Shown here: piece by piece, positions 11,760 to 22,980 of the stretch
How the letters are laid out: each line of letters starts with the position of its first letter
Position numbering within the stretch: the stretch's first letter is position 1
Origin: Corythucha ciliata
Taxonomy: Eukaryota; Arthropoda; Insecta; Hemiptera; Tingidae
Direction of reading: 5' to 3'
Assembly (NCBI GenBank): GCA_038030265.1
Contig: CM075941.1
Span: forward strand, 18,786,001-18,850,000
DNA length: 64,000 nucleotides
Position numbers and translations under genes: made by a program
The notes under the pieces: generated by a model
The model's input: the letters and a program-made list of their open reading frames with translations, nothing else
Told to the model about the DNA's origin: nothing
Databases searched by the model: none

Positions 11760-12910
11760 GCATTTTTTCAATTTTAGCCGCTAATCAGCTCTTTCTATCA
11801 ATTTGGGCTGTGAATAGGAGCTTTTCCTTAATTCTAACCGAGGATTAGCGCGATTTTGGCCTCTTTTACCCACTGATCACTCTTGCTCAATTTTAACCGC
11901 GAATTAGCGCTTTCCCTTGATTCCAGCCGCGGATTAGCGCATTTTCTCCATTTTAGCTGCTTTTACTTCCATGTTCCCAACGGGAATGAAAGCATGGTGT
12001 TCGTGAAAAAAATCTAGTTCGAACTGACGTTCAGATTCTTTATGCACAACCTCAGAAAAGTTGAAAAAAGGGTTTTTGGCATGCTGTCGGTCTGTCGCCA
12101 TGAAAATAAAAACCTGGCTATTTCTTGGTATGAAAAGCACAAATTTAGCTATGAATTAGCAAAAACTAGCATGGGGACTTGCCAAAAGAAATGAGCGTCT
12201 TAAGTGTATTACTTAGCGACGAGAATTCGCGACTTCGGTCGGTTTCAGCCACTGAGCGTTTTTCTTCAATTTTAGCCTCGAACTTGCGCTTTTTCTCTAT
12301 TTTAACTGCGAGTTGGCGATGTTTGTCGCTTGTAGAACTGTATCTTGAATCAACTAAAACTAGAAGTAGGACTTGAACAAACAGCACTTAAACGTGTTTT
12401 TTTTTCTTTTTCTTATATTTTGCCCGTAGAATGGTCAATAAGCCCACTATTAACCGTAGTGCCGTCAATTTTTCGCAATTTTGTTTTGGAAGTCATATCG
12501 AGAAACCGCGAATTGGCGCATATAACGCAATTTTAGCTTCTAATGAGCGCATTATCGCACTTTTCGCGATTTTCCTAAACTTTTAGCGGCATATTTGCCT
12601 CAAAAAAGGCACATTATCGCGCTTTCTCAATTTTAGCCGCCTTATCAAGGGGCCTACACAAACTCGGAGTGGGCGTTTTCTTCAACATTTTGGCCGGGAA
12701 GTTGCGTAAGTCGCATATTAGTACTTTTCTCAATTTCAGTAGAGAACAAATTTTCAGAATTGTAAATAGTAGCGTTTTTTTCTCAATTTTTCTTAAATTT
12801 ACCGTCTTTTGTAAGGGCTTTTTTTGTATTTTAACCGCGTAATTAACTACAGAAACTCAGCAGAAGCGCTTTCTCTCAATTATTTCAGACGCGTATACTT
12901 ACTTGCCCGT
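11760..12910 (-). repeat. family I array, minus orientation
   Basis: Units CAATTTTAGCCGCGAATTAGCG in the reverse sense, with a non-repeat insert of ~200 bases near 11960-12150. The array ends by about 12.9 kb. Confidence 0.75.
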
Positions 12911-13109
12911 ATGCTTTCTCTGAACAGCGCACTTCTGACCTCGACAGGCTCCCATGGAGTCGAGAAAATTGTCCTAAATCAACAAGAAGCCAAAATTTTC
13001 CACTTTCAGCGCTGATGACCCCGCTATACTATGTATTATAGAAGCATTTTGGCCGGACCCCCGGCAGGACGCCCGGCGGCTCGGCGGTTTTCGGCAAAAA
13101 CTACCACTT

Positions 13110-14060
13110 TTTTCACTGGTAATGAGAAATAGTACATTTCAAAATGAGAGAGGGAAGTGGAATGTACTATTACTGACGACAAAATCCCCGAAATTTGTGT
13201 TCAGTGAGCTAAGTCGGAGAAATTTATTTTACAGTGAGCCAGATTCGGAGAAATGTCGAGAAAAATCAGCGAAATTTGGTTTCTTAGAGAGCGAAATTGG
13301 TTTCAATTCGATAAATTGTTTTTTTCGTGAGACAAACCTGCAAGAATGGTTTTACAGTGCGGAAAATCAGGTCTCTGAATTGAAGTTGCCCCACGAAATT
13401 TGTCCGTCAGCGACAACTAAATAAGCAAACTAAACAAGCAAAAATATCCACAAAATAGGTTTTTAGAGAGCGAAATGTGAGGAATTTGTTTTTAGTGAGC
13501 CAGATCCGGGAAAATGTATGTTTTTTTTTTCAAGAAAAATCCGGAAAATTGATATTTTATTAGGGAGTGAACTCAGAAAAATCGGTCTTTTGGTATTTTA
13601 GTGTTGCAACCCAGCTAATATGAAATTGTAGTGCGTAAAATCTTTGAAAACGGTCTCTGAATTTGGGTACTTGGGCACACTGTTAAGTTTGTTTGATAGC
13701 AAAAATATTCGTAAACTGATTTTTTTAGTGAATCGTTACGTAAACATTTCTTTGTTGCTTAGAAAATCCGCAAAATTGTTTTTTAGAGAGTGAAATCGGA
13801 GAAATTCGTTTTTCAGTGAGCCAAATCAAGGGAAATGGTTATTTTCGACAAGAAAAATGAGGAAAATAAGTGTCTTGGAGATAAAAATGTGAGAAACTGA
13901 TTTTTTAGTGATGTAAAGCCGCGAAAATGTTTTTTTATAGTTCGAAAACGACGAAACTGACTTTTGAAATACGTCAGTTTGAAAGCCTCGCGTTTGGCTT
14001 TCAGCATAAAAGAAACATAAAATTGGTATTTTATTGGACGAATAATCCGAAAATTGGTTT
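13110..14060 (+). repeat. family II array (variant with GTGAGCCA)
   Basis: Units read GAGAAATTGGTTTTTTAGTG then AGCCAAATCC. This is a subfamily of family II with a longer T run and GTGAGC(C/T)A, also seen at 25.1-25.6 kb. Confidence 0.7.
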
Positions 14061-14137
14061 ATTGCTGAATCAGATCTGCGACCATTTTCGCTATTACAAA
14101 ACTTGGCAATCCTGGTGGGTTTTAACTTTATTGGTGG

Positions 14138-14212
14138 TATCTGGGAGTGGTGAGCTGCCCCACTAAGTCTGCGCGTTAAAGTCTAGGTGAGGGCAACTGA
14201 CCACCTCTGCCA
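14138..14212 (+). repeat. repeat R3, copy 1
   Basis: About 75 bp containing AGCTGCCCCACTAAG followed by TGCGCGTTAAAGTCTAGGTG and CCACCTCTGCC. It is similar to 25653-25725. Both copies lie just after family II arrays. Confidence 0.45.
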
Positions 14213-17020
14213 ACGTATCGAAGCTCTATAACCATAGAAATCTCGAACCTAAATAATATTTGGGTTTTCTCCACACGGGGAATCCGAAAATTATAAGACG
14301 AACTTTTAAAAAGAAGATTCAATGAAAGGGCTCTCACAGTGATGCCACCGTTTTTGGCGCACGAACTCTCCTGAAGTCCAAGGAAAAGTCCCGATGCACA
14401 TGGACCTCGCTGGGCCGATCAGGAGACGTCGGTCTCAGACCGCAGTACCTTTGAGAAAATGAGCATGACCATAAAACTTGACCCGATGGGATTTTGGAGG
14501 CGGTTTCGATGACTTTTTTTGACACAAGTTAGTGACCTCATCTCCACGGAAGGGACCATGGCCCCTGTGGCACCTCCCTTGGAACCGCCACTGTCCCCAC
14601 TCCACTTGCCCCATCAGCGGTACGCTACTGTATACAATGACTAATGAGTGCTAAAAACTGACTACTAATTGGCGAAATGCTATTGTTTGTTGAGAAGTGA
14701 CTAATGCAGACCACGACTCGGTGTAATTGGCCGTCAGATGAGCTTCGATTCGGAATTATAGTCTGTCCACTTAATGATGGACTCTCGAACGTGTAGCTTG
14801 ATTTCGATATGTTCACTCCCACCCTCACTTACTACGGACACGGAGTGTTATTTTTCGTAGAAGGGGCAAAAGGGAAGCTCATTCCACAAAATTTAAGGGT
14901 GGGCGAGAGTCCATCACCAAATGGACAGACTAAAAAGCGTATTCAATAGGAGTAGACAATTAGCCATGAGGAGTGTGCTGGGCTGTATATTATCGCCGGA
15001 GTTCTTCTCATCTTCTCACAGTCTCATTCCAGGATTTTTGCCAGTTCAATCAGTAAAAAAAAGAGAACGGTAAATGTCAGAGCCTTGAAGCCTCCTCCCA
15101 AAAGAATCACAAGAATGATCCCTTCAGTGAAAATATTTTTGTGAAAAAAAAAAAGGTTCATCGACCTCCTCTCTTTGCAACTTATATAAGTTTGAGTGCG
15201 TGCAACCTCTAGTTCGTTGTGCAATCGACAAACTTGACACTGGCTTTCACTTCACCTCCGTTGGATTATGCGATGGTGGTTGGCGGGGCCCTTGGGTACA
15301 ACGTAAAGAGAGGGAGGGGGCTGAAGGCGTTCTCGAGTTACTTTCCCTTCTGCAAATCTCACCGATCTTTTGTTAAGAAGGAGGGGGTTCCCGCTTCCCG
15401 ACCGTGTTTTTTTTTTTAAATATCCAAACGGACACAAAAAGTTAAGGTCGCCCTTGCTTCACATCATACCATGTATGGGTTTTTTTGTGTGTACGACCCT
15501 CTCCCTTTAGTCCGTTGAACAAAAAATAAAAACGCTCCCCTACCGCCGTCGCCATTTTCCTCGCTTACTTAATGGAGATTTTCTTACTGATGCAAACGCA
15601 TTTATTAAATCGAAAATTGGCGACGAATGTCTTTGTAACGGTGTTCAATTATAAATTGTTTTTTTCCTTGAAGGGACGAAACATTGGAGGAAGGAAAACC
15701 GTCAAAAACCATTCTTTTGTGGCTAATACAAACAGTCGACAAAGGATATCCTTTTCCTGTAAAGAGGGGGGGGGGCGTGCCCTCATCCCCTTGTTTGGAC
15801 TGGCGATCGGTACAGGAGTCAATTGGATAACGGTGTATGCTCCCTGGGGATTTCCCGGTGTCCCTATTTTCACTATTTTGATTCAAAACAAGGCCGCTAA
15901 TCTTTTTTAACAATCTGCATAAAATGTAAATTTTTTTTAATGTGTTTATATTTCACTTCAATGTTCAGCCTTATGAAGCGTTAGGTACTTGTCGGTATTG
16001 GAGGCCACTGTTATACAGTAACTTTGAAACTAGAACGACAAAAAACAACGCGTATACTTTATCGAGACTTAAATAACTTGTCAAATATTTATAAAACTAG
16101 AGAATTCTTGAGAGAGGTTGTCGACTTTTTCACCTACTTTCCACTCGACTTATTTTTGACCGCCAGGGGGAAGGTGTTGCTGAGACGGTGGTGGGTGGGT
16201 GCGGTGGTATTAAATAGCTCGAAAAGGGGAAATAATAGTTCTTGGCTCAATGTCGAGGGATTAAAAATCTTCGCCTAAAAAGCTCTTTTTAAAACAAATT
16301 AAATACAAACGATTCGGTTAAGGCCAGTGAACGCGGTTGTCCTTAACCCCCTCCCTCAAAACCCAACAAAACAAACATCCCTCATCTCTCAACAAACGAT
16401 GAATGCTTCAAGAACCGAGGCAATGGTTTTGAGCCCCATATTTTGCCTGTTTTCCCTTTCCTATGTGGGAACGGCTAGCTGGAGGGGAGCAGCGATAAAA
16501 AAAAACGAATTAGAAAAATTGATTCGAAGGTCTGAATCAAGGTTTTTTTTTCTGTGCGAGGAAAGGTTGATGCCCTATGTTTTGGCCTCCGAAAACTTTT
16601 CGTCCTTTACCTATTTATTTCTATAAGGAATCTAGCGATGAAACGTACTTCCGTTTATAGTTTTAAAAGATGGATGCGAAACTGAACGTCAAGTGTTATT
16701 TTTTTCGGGGTCAAAGGCAAGCCCAAACTTTCATCTATAATGCTCCTAATTGCTTAGAGCCTAACTCATTCGAGAAAGCTTGTCAAAACAATGAAGAGTC
16801 GTAGTGAAGTTTTAAATGAGTCACTGCAAAAAACAATAGTTCGTTAATCATGATCATGAATTAAATTTCCCCTAAACCCAGTCAAAAACGCCGGAATCAC
16901 GAGCAGGACCACTTCTCTTTTTCTCTTCGTCTGAACGAAAAAATCCGTTTCAACTTTATGATTCCCCTATAGTCATAAAACCCAAATATGCGTAATATCA
17001 ACCAATTTGACAATTTTGAA
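14213..17020. other. unique DNA, no gene seen
   Basis: No array and no recognisable coding domain. Poly-T/poly-G runs occur (for example a G run near 15767-15776). Open frames up to 112 codons exist on both strands over the same bases (15.57-15.91 kb), which argues against coding. Confidence 0.45.
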
Positions 17021-17075
17021 AAGCTTCGACAGAAGTTGACCATTTCTGGTCATATTGTCGTGGAGGCCGAACAAT

Positions 17076-17351
17076 CCATGGATTTTCAACATTTTTTTCT
17101 CTCCACAAGTTTTATTATTACCAAATCGATTTTCGACCTGACTAGGTCATCCTCAGGGTTTCTTCAATTAAGAGAACCAAGAGGCAGTCATACACTTTTC
17201 ATGTGAAAGTCACATTTGTTTCAAATGAAAAGTGTATGACTACCTCTCGGATCTCTTAATTGAAGAAACCCTGAGGATGACCTAGTCAGGTCGAAAATCG
17301 ATTCGGTAACAATAAAACTTGTGGAGAGACAAAAATGTTGAAAATCCCTGG
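17076..17351. repeat. 276 bp foldback with ~126 bp arms
   Basis: Left arm 17076-17202 and right arm 17225-17351 are reverse complements with about seven mismatches in ~126 positions. The loop is ~22 bases. Matching landmarks are GATTTTCAACATTTTT, CGACCTGACTAGGTCATCCT and GTCATACACTTTTCAT. It could be a foldback transposon, an inverted duplication, or a hairpin RNA source. No target duplication was found. A 20-base A run follows at ~17365. Confidence 0.8.
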
Positions 17352-17529
17352 AGCTTCGACAGAGAAAAAAAAAAAAAAAAAAAAATGAGAGAAACTTCCC
17401 CGTGTCCGCTCAGTAACCAGATAGTTTATAAATTCCTTGCCTAGCGTGGCATAAATTGGTGGTGCTGGCCCCACCCACAACCTTTCTGTACGTTAGCCAC
17501 AATTAGATAATTAACAAATTATTAGCGAA

Positions 17530-18500
17530 TGTCACTCCAACAACGAAGTTGCATATTTGGCTCTTCCAAAACCCCAAATTGGCGTATTTCACGTCCTTAA
17601 AAATCTGTTCGCGGGTTTGGCTCGCCCAAAAACCAAATTTCGCTGCTTTTGCATCGTACATATACAAAGTAATGTGTTTTTCTTTATTTGAGCCGCTAAT
17701 GAGCGATTTTAGATTTTACCCATGAATTAGCGGTATATTTTCTAATTTTAGCCACGAAGTTCTCTCCGGGAACCGCGACTTGCCATTTACTCAATTTATT
17801 TCTGTGAAATAGCAAATATTCTTAATTTAACCCATAAATAGCCATTTCTCTTGACTTCAGCCGTGAATTAGCGTTTCACCTAATTTTAGGCTCCTAGTGA
17901 GCCATCAATGAGAGTTTTGTTTCCCAATTTGTGCTGCTAATTAACACTTTTTATGAATTTTATCCGCGCATTACCCCCATTTAGCTGTCGTTAGCGATTT
18001 TGTCCACTTTCGGCCACGAAGTTACCTTCAGAAGCTGCGAATTGACGTTTTCTCCATTTAATCGGCTTATTGGCGTTTTCTTTACTTTAGCGCTTCTTCT
18101 CAATTTTATCGATGAATTAGCGATTTTTCTCAATTTCATCTAAGAATTAGCAACCCGTCATAATTTTTGTTGCAAATTACCAAGATTTGTTTCGTTCTTA
18201 GCTATGGAGTAACGTTTTTCGCAGTTTGAGCCACGAACTTGACTTGAGAAGTTGAAAATTGTCGCCTCTAAGCGCTTTTTTTTGCAATTTATTCTCCAAT
18301 TTAGCCGTGAATACGTGATTTTAGCCGCTAAAGAGCGATTTTCCCCATTTTTACCCGTGAATTTGCACTTTTTCTTAATTTTCCGCGCGAATTGGCGTTT
18401 TTACTACTTTTAGCCATGAATTAGAATTTTTTTTCAGATTGAGCCACGAGCTTTCGATTTGAATAAGCCGAGAATTCATGTTTTCTTAACGTTAGGCGCG
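17530..18500 (-). repeat. family II then family I array, minus orientation
   Basis: The first ~120 bases are reverse family II (GGTTTGGCTCGCCCAAAAACC, AAATTTCGC). The rest is reverse family I (TTTTCTCAATTT..., CGTGAATTAGCG). Confidence 0.7.
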
Positions 18501-18512
18501 AATTAATGTAAT

Positions 18513-19039
18513 AGCTCTGTTCGTTTGTCGTCCGGAGCTGCACTAGCAGCACTGAAAGTAGCTAATAAAAGGTTTGTTCGTTTGTTGTTCAGTGTAGTGG
18601 TGCAGGTGCAGTTCGAGCAGTCCGGGATTTACGTCATTTCTTCAAAGCAAACGAACGCTTTTCGTGCAAATGGCTAACCTTACGGTAACAAAAACGTTAC
18701 CTTTATGATTTATTTCCGCTTCTCAGAAGGAAATGATTGACGAAAGGTAATTATTTAGCAGGTTATAACATTTCGAGCAGCAAGCTCCTCCTAATTTTTC
18801 AGTGTAGATTGTGCTCCACTGAACGGCCCGAGATTTGACAAACGAACGCTTTCAGTGTAGTTCGGGATTACAAAAGAACGCTTTTCGGACTGTTCGTGCA
18901 GTCCAGAGCAGCTCCGGACGACAAACGAGCCAACCTAATGTTTTATAATTTTTCCCTGTTATTCCACATGATAACCCGCGAAATTACAAACTCTCGTGAT
19001 CGTCGGAGTAGTACGCGGAACTGACAAACGAACGGAGCT
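18513..19039. mobile_element. non-autonomous element, hAT-like ends
   Basis: The left end AGCTCTGTTCGTTTGTC is inverted at the right as GACAAACGAACGGAGCT. The flanking 8 bases are AATGTAAT and AATGTTAT (7 of 8 match), which fits a hAT-type 8 bp duplication. An inner inverted pair also exists: GTTTGTCGTCCGGAGCTGC near 18520-18541 and GCAGCTCCGGACGACAAAC near 18909-18927. Several extra CAAACGAACGC motifs lie inside. No coding potential. Confidence 0.6.
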
Positions 19040-19399
19040 AATGTTATGTATAGTGTTAGGTGCGAACCCCTGCTTTAAACGATTGAATTTGACGCAGTTT
19101 ATACGGACAGAAAAATCTGTATGTTTTTATTCAATAATTGGCAAGAAAGTTAATATTTGAGGACTAATTCAACTATTTATAGGCCAAAATGTACGTTCCT
19201 CAAGGAAAACGGTCATTCAAGGGCGTCGCCAGTCATTGTGCCAGAACGTGGCACCCCGGTCAAAAACCCAGGAGATTTCATTGACTATAGTTTTGAAAAA
19301 TTAAGTGAAATCTGATGATTTTCTACATCACTGTAGCACTAGCGATTTTCAAGTAGGTGATTCGAAATTCCCGGTTTTCCGCTCAAATTTATTGGTTGT

Positions 19400-20138
19400 T
19401 TGGAGAATAAGCGAAGCCAGGCCCAAACATTCTTTGCATTAATTTTTGAAGACGCAATGAGAATCATGAATGACCTTGATGCGCCACTACGTCAGCCGCG
19501 GCTTGCTTCCTGTCAAACCATTAGGGAAAACTATGCAGTTACGCCATCTGATCCGTCTGCTTACTGGAGGAAAAGTACTACATCCAGTACAGTAAGTACT
19601 GGAGGGTAAGTATTACATTCCAGTCTTGGACTACGTTATTGCCGACATGAAGATCCGTTTCAGCAAAGAGACCATAAATTGTTTCAGCTTAAATTTCTTA
19701 ATGCCACGAAATTTCGTTAATATTGAAGACCCTCCGACGTTGAAACAGAAGCTGCTGCCTATATGTGCCAAGTATCACCCATTACTTGAATTCACCGATT
19801 CAACAGACTTTTCAACGAAATGATATTAGCTCAAGACATTTCAAAGAAAACTCTGAGTTTACCGGGAAAAATGTGCCCATGAAATTTTCGAACTCTTGGA
19901 TGGAAATTCGTTCCCCATTTTGAAGTCACTACTGCACATACTGGCCACATTACCTGTGTCAGTAGCAACAGCAGAGTGCAGCTTTTCTTCATTGAGAAGA
20001 ATAAAAACATGGCTTCGTTCCAGAATGAGTGAGGAACGTCTCAATTCTCTCGCCCTCCTAAATATTCATCGGGACATCAACATCGACCCAGAAGCTGTCA
20101 GCTCACACGAGTTGCCAAATCAAAACGAAGAAGATTAG
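19400..20138 (+). pseudogene. hAT transposase C-terminal relic
   Basis: Fragments of a hAT-superfamily transposase, which would cut and paste DNA transposons in the nucleus. Fragment 1 (19400-19609) contains an RQPR..C motif followed by SDPSAYWRKS, as in the region before the dimerisation domain. Fragment 2 (19626-19823) shows LDYVIADMKIRFS. Fragment 3 (up to 20138) carries the hAT dimerisation signature: ILATLPVSVATAECSFSSLR, then a basic run and SEERLNSLALLNIHRD. Fragment 1 is in a different frame from 2 and 3. Between 2 and 3 the frame has several stops (TGA, TAG), and an alternative frame is open, indicating a frameshift. The N-terminal zinc finger and most of the catalytic core are missing. 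The relation to the P52rIPK/THAP0-type or ZMYM-type branch is a guess. The non-autonomous element just upstream may be unrelated. Confidence 0.8.
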
Positions 20139-20391
20139 ACGCTTCCTTTCAGTTATTTTCTGCCATCGTTGAGGCTGTGAACCGTGCTGTTTTGTATTTT
20201 TAATTAAAATGTTTCACTGGCTCTGTTTTTAAGACGTGGTACGTTTCCACATCTAAGGCGCGTCTACATAAGACGCAAGAATCCGTGGGCAGTACCCAAG
20301 AAAAAAAATACACAACACATGGCTTAACAGTATTTCTGATCGTTGGGGAGCGGACTTTACGGCTTAAAGTGGGCAAATATTGCACTAACCC

Positions 20392-20620
20392 AGCCCAGCA
20401 GAGTGGTCGAGGACGCTAGGGCGTCGACTCTCATGTCCTGGTATCGTCTGCAGAGTGGGTTCGATTCCCACTACAGGCTGGATTTTTTGAGCAAAGGTCA
20501 AATTATGTGTAAAAAAGTTGAAACAAAAAAAATTAAAGTGTGTGCTCTCGCCTTCGTCCACGACACCTTAAAGGTAGTTGGGCGTATAGCCCCGTTGGTT
20601 TACCAACGATTACTTTACTT
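20392..20620 (+). mobile_element. tRNA-derived SINE with 14 bp target duplications
   Basis: The head (about 20392-20478) is a tRNA-like cloverleaf: CCAGCC near the start pairs with GGCTGG after the T arm, with an A-box-like GTGGTCGAGGACGC and a canonical B box in GTGGGTTCGATTCCCAC. The long variable arm points to a tRNA-Leu or tRNA-Ser ancestor. The body follows, with an A-rich stretch and a hairpin GTTGGTttACCAAC near the tail. Flanks are TATTGCACTAACCC (20378-20391) and TATTGCGCTAACCC (20621-20634), a 14 bp target duplication with one mismatch. This is diagnostic of LINE-mediated retroposition. Transcription would be by RNA polymerase III. Confidence 0.85.
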
Positions 20621-20639
20621 TATTGCGCTAACCCCTAAT

Positions 20640-21680
20640 TGTAGGCTAATAGGCGGCTGAAATTGAAAAGGCGCGTTAATGTGCTAATCTTGGCCAAAAA
20701 GCGCTATACTTATCGCAGATAAAATAGCGGAAAAGCGATAATCCATAGCAAAACACGAAAAAAATCACTTATTCACTGCTAAAAATTGAGAAAGATGCTA
20801 ATTTCCAGTCATAATTATTGAAAAAAACGCGCTAAATCACAGCTACAAAATTGAACAAAAAAAGCAGCGATCAATCGCTCAGCTAACGTTGAAATAACGC
20901 CAACACTTGGTTTCTCGTGGCATCTCTCGCGTCAATTCACAGCAAAAAATAAATAAATAATTTCAATTGCTTCGAAAATCCCATAATTAACCAGGGGTAA
21001 ATGAGTAATGGCGGAAATTCTCGGCTAAAATTAAGTAATTTGCGGCTGAAATTGGGAAATAATTCGCGGCCAAAATTGATAAAAAGCGGTGGTTCGCAGC
21101 AAAAATTGAGGAAAACCCCTAATTCGTGGCTAAAATTGAGAAAACTCGCCAATACGCGGCTGAAACTGGGGGAAAAATGCTGACATTCCCGGCCAAAATT
21201 GAGACGGAGATGGTCGCATCTGAACCCGAGAAAAAGGGCTAAATCACTGATAAAATTGAAAAAAGCGTTCATTCCCACCCAAAACCGAGAAAAATGCTAA
21301 TTCTCGGACCAATTTGAGAAAATTCGTGACTGAAATTGGGTAAAAGTTGTAATTCTTGACTACAATTGAGAAATAATTCGCGGATAAAAAACAACGTGGA
21401 GAAAAAACAATGAATCTAATGCGGAAACTCAGTAAAGCCCTGTTCACACGATGCAATGTTTGAAGCTTAATTGCATGCTGGATTTTTAAAAACATCCGGT
21501 CACTACCAAGGAACATATGTTTTTAAAAAACCAGCATGCAATATAACTTCAAACATTGCATCGTGTGAACAGGGCTTAACGCGGGGTTATCTTCGGCAGA
21601 AATTGATAAATAATTAGCGGCTAAAATTGAGAAAAATCACTTATTCACGGTAAAAATGGAGAATAAGTGCTAAATTACTA
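20640..21680 (+). repeat. family I array with a MITE inside
   Basis: Clear units such as CGGCTAAAATTGAGAAAA and GCTAATTCGTGGC every ~28-32 bases. It is split by the MITE at 21436-21576. Confidence 0.8.
21436..21576. mobile_element. MITE, TAA duplication, PIF/Harbinger-like
   Basis: Near-complete hairpin of 141 bp. AGCCCTGTTCACACGATGCA at the left is matched by TGCATCGTGTGAACAGGGCT at the right, and the arms continue through AATGTTTGAAG. It is flanked by TAA on both sides. Inserted in a family I array. Confidence 0.8.
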
Positions 21681-21716
21681 GAGGCAAATTTGCAGTAAAT
21701 TTTACACAATCGTTTA

Positions 21717-21853
21717 TGACCCGTCCACAAGCTCTGTGCAATGCGTCTGTGGAGTCCGTGTAACCTATCAAAATGCTTCATTTTTCGAGGGAATAAATTT
21801 GTTTGGTTGCATAGACTCCACAGAACGTAAACATAGAGCTTGTGAACGGGCCT
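21717..21853. mobile_element. MITE, TTA duplication
   Basis: The left end GACCCGTCCACAAGCTCTGT pairs with the right end ATAGAGCTTGTGAACGGGCC. A second paired block is TGTGGAGTC / GACTCCACA. Flanks are TTA on both sides. 137 bp, non-coding. Confidence 0.65.
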
Positions 21854-21929
21854 TTACTATTCACGCATGTGGTCAAATCTGGGTTAAAATCACATGAAAA
21901 TCGACACTCCACACCCCTACGGTCTGTAA

Positions 21930-22060
21930 GCCCCCATTTTAGCGAGCGAAATTGATTTTCTAGCGAACAAAACCCACGAAATTGCTTTTTTTAACAAGCG
22001 AAACCCCGAAATTAGTTTATTAGTGAGTGAGCTAAACCTTTACAAAATTATACAAGCCTA
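21930..22060 (+). repeat. short family II array
   Basis: Three or four units: GCGAAATTGATTTTCTAGCG, CACGAAATTGCTTTTTT, CCCGAAATTAGTTTATTAGTG. Confidence 0.6.
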
Positions 22061-22094
22061 TAAAAGGTTGAATTAGTCGCATAATTTCCATAAA

Positions 22095-22460
22095 GTGAGG
22101 TCTATAGTCTCTGTTTCCGGCCTCGGAGACTCACAGAGCCCGCAGAGCTGTTCGGTTCAGTCTCTCGCTATCCCGGCATTTGAGGCGAACACGAAGCTCA
22201 AGGACCGGTCTCCAGGAGTGGATGAGGCGCCTCTCGACTTCACCCAGAGAACAATGTTGGGAAGGTCCACATCTCGTTCACCGAAGCCGACGTGAGAACC
22301 ACAAGGCGATTCTCTGCGGCTCGTATGGACTACGAGCTCTTGGTTCAATCTCCAGGCTGATAAGAGCCAGAATTGAGTAACTTGTAGGCTGATGCGAACC
22401 GTGTGCCAAGCACCCTGCAGATTCGCGTTAATACCTTTAGCTTCTTTCAGCTTCCCTCAA
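22095..22460. other. GC-richer block of unknown nature
   Basis: About 365 bases clearly richer in G+C than the surroundings, open in more than one frame on both strands (60-66 codons). No family was recognised and no splice context is convincing. It could be an exon or part of a transposon. Confidence 0.25.
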
Positions 22461-22689
22461 TCTCCTATACTACCAGCTGCCCATTCCCCCCCCCCCTACT
22501 TGTGACGCCCGTGCATGAATTATCACTTTTTGAATGAAATTTAAGATAAATTTGAGAAAAACCAAACATTTCAGGACGTCAGAGCGTCCTTTACAGAAGA
22601 AAAAGGCCGTCACCACTGAACTTCGAAATTATATTGGGCTGCAAAAAGTCATATGGCCGAAGTCGCACTACCGCGACTCGGCGCAGTTT

Positions 22690-22980
22690 AAAAAATATAT
22701 ATGTATAATTCACGGCTCAAATTGGGAAAAACGCAAATTCGCGGATCAATATTCGTGGCAAAAATGTAAAAAACCGCTAATTCACGACTAATGTTGAGAA
22801 AAATCACTAACTTGCCGGTATCTGAAGTCAAGTTTGTGGTTAGATTGTAGGAAAAGCGCTAATTAGTGGCTAAAATAATAAAATTGAGAAAAGGCCCTAA
22901 TTCAAGGCTAAAATTTAGAAAAACGCTAATGTGTGGCCAAAATTCTGAATACAACGCTTATTCGCAGATTTTGTCGAGCA
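22690..22980 (+). repeat. family I array, short
   Basis: Units such as GCTAATTCACGAC, GGCTAAAATTTAGAAAAACG over ~290 bases. Confidence 0.65.

Noticed and set aside
15572..15913. Overlapping ~110-codon frames on both strands
   Set aside because: Both strands are open over the same bases and neither shows a domain or a splice context.
17076..17351. MicroRNA precursor
   Set aside because: The arms are far longer than an animal microRNA hairpin. A foldback element or long hairpin is more likely.
20392..20478. A functional tRNA gene (Leu/Ser-like)
   Set aside because: The cloverleaf is imperfect, it continues into a SINE body, and it is flanked by 14 bp target duplications.
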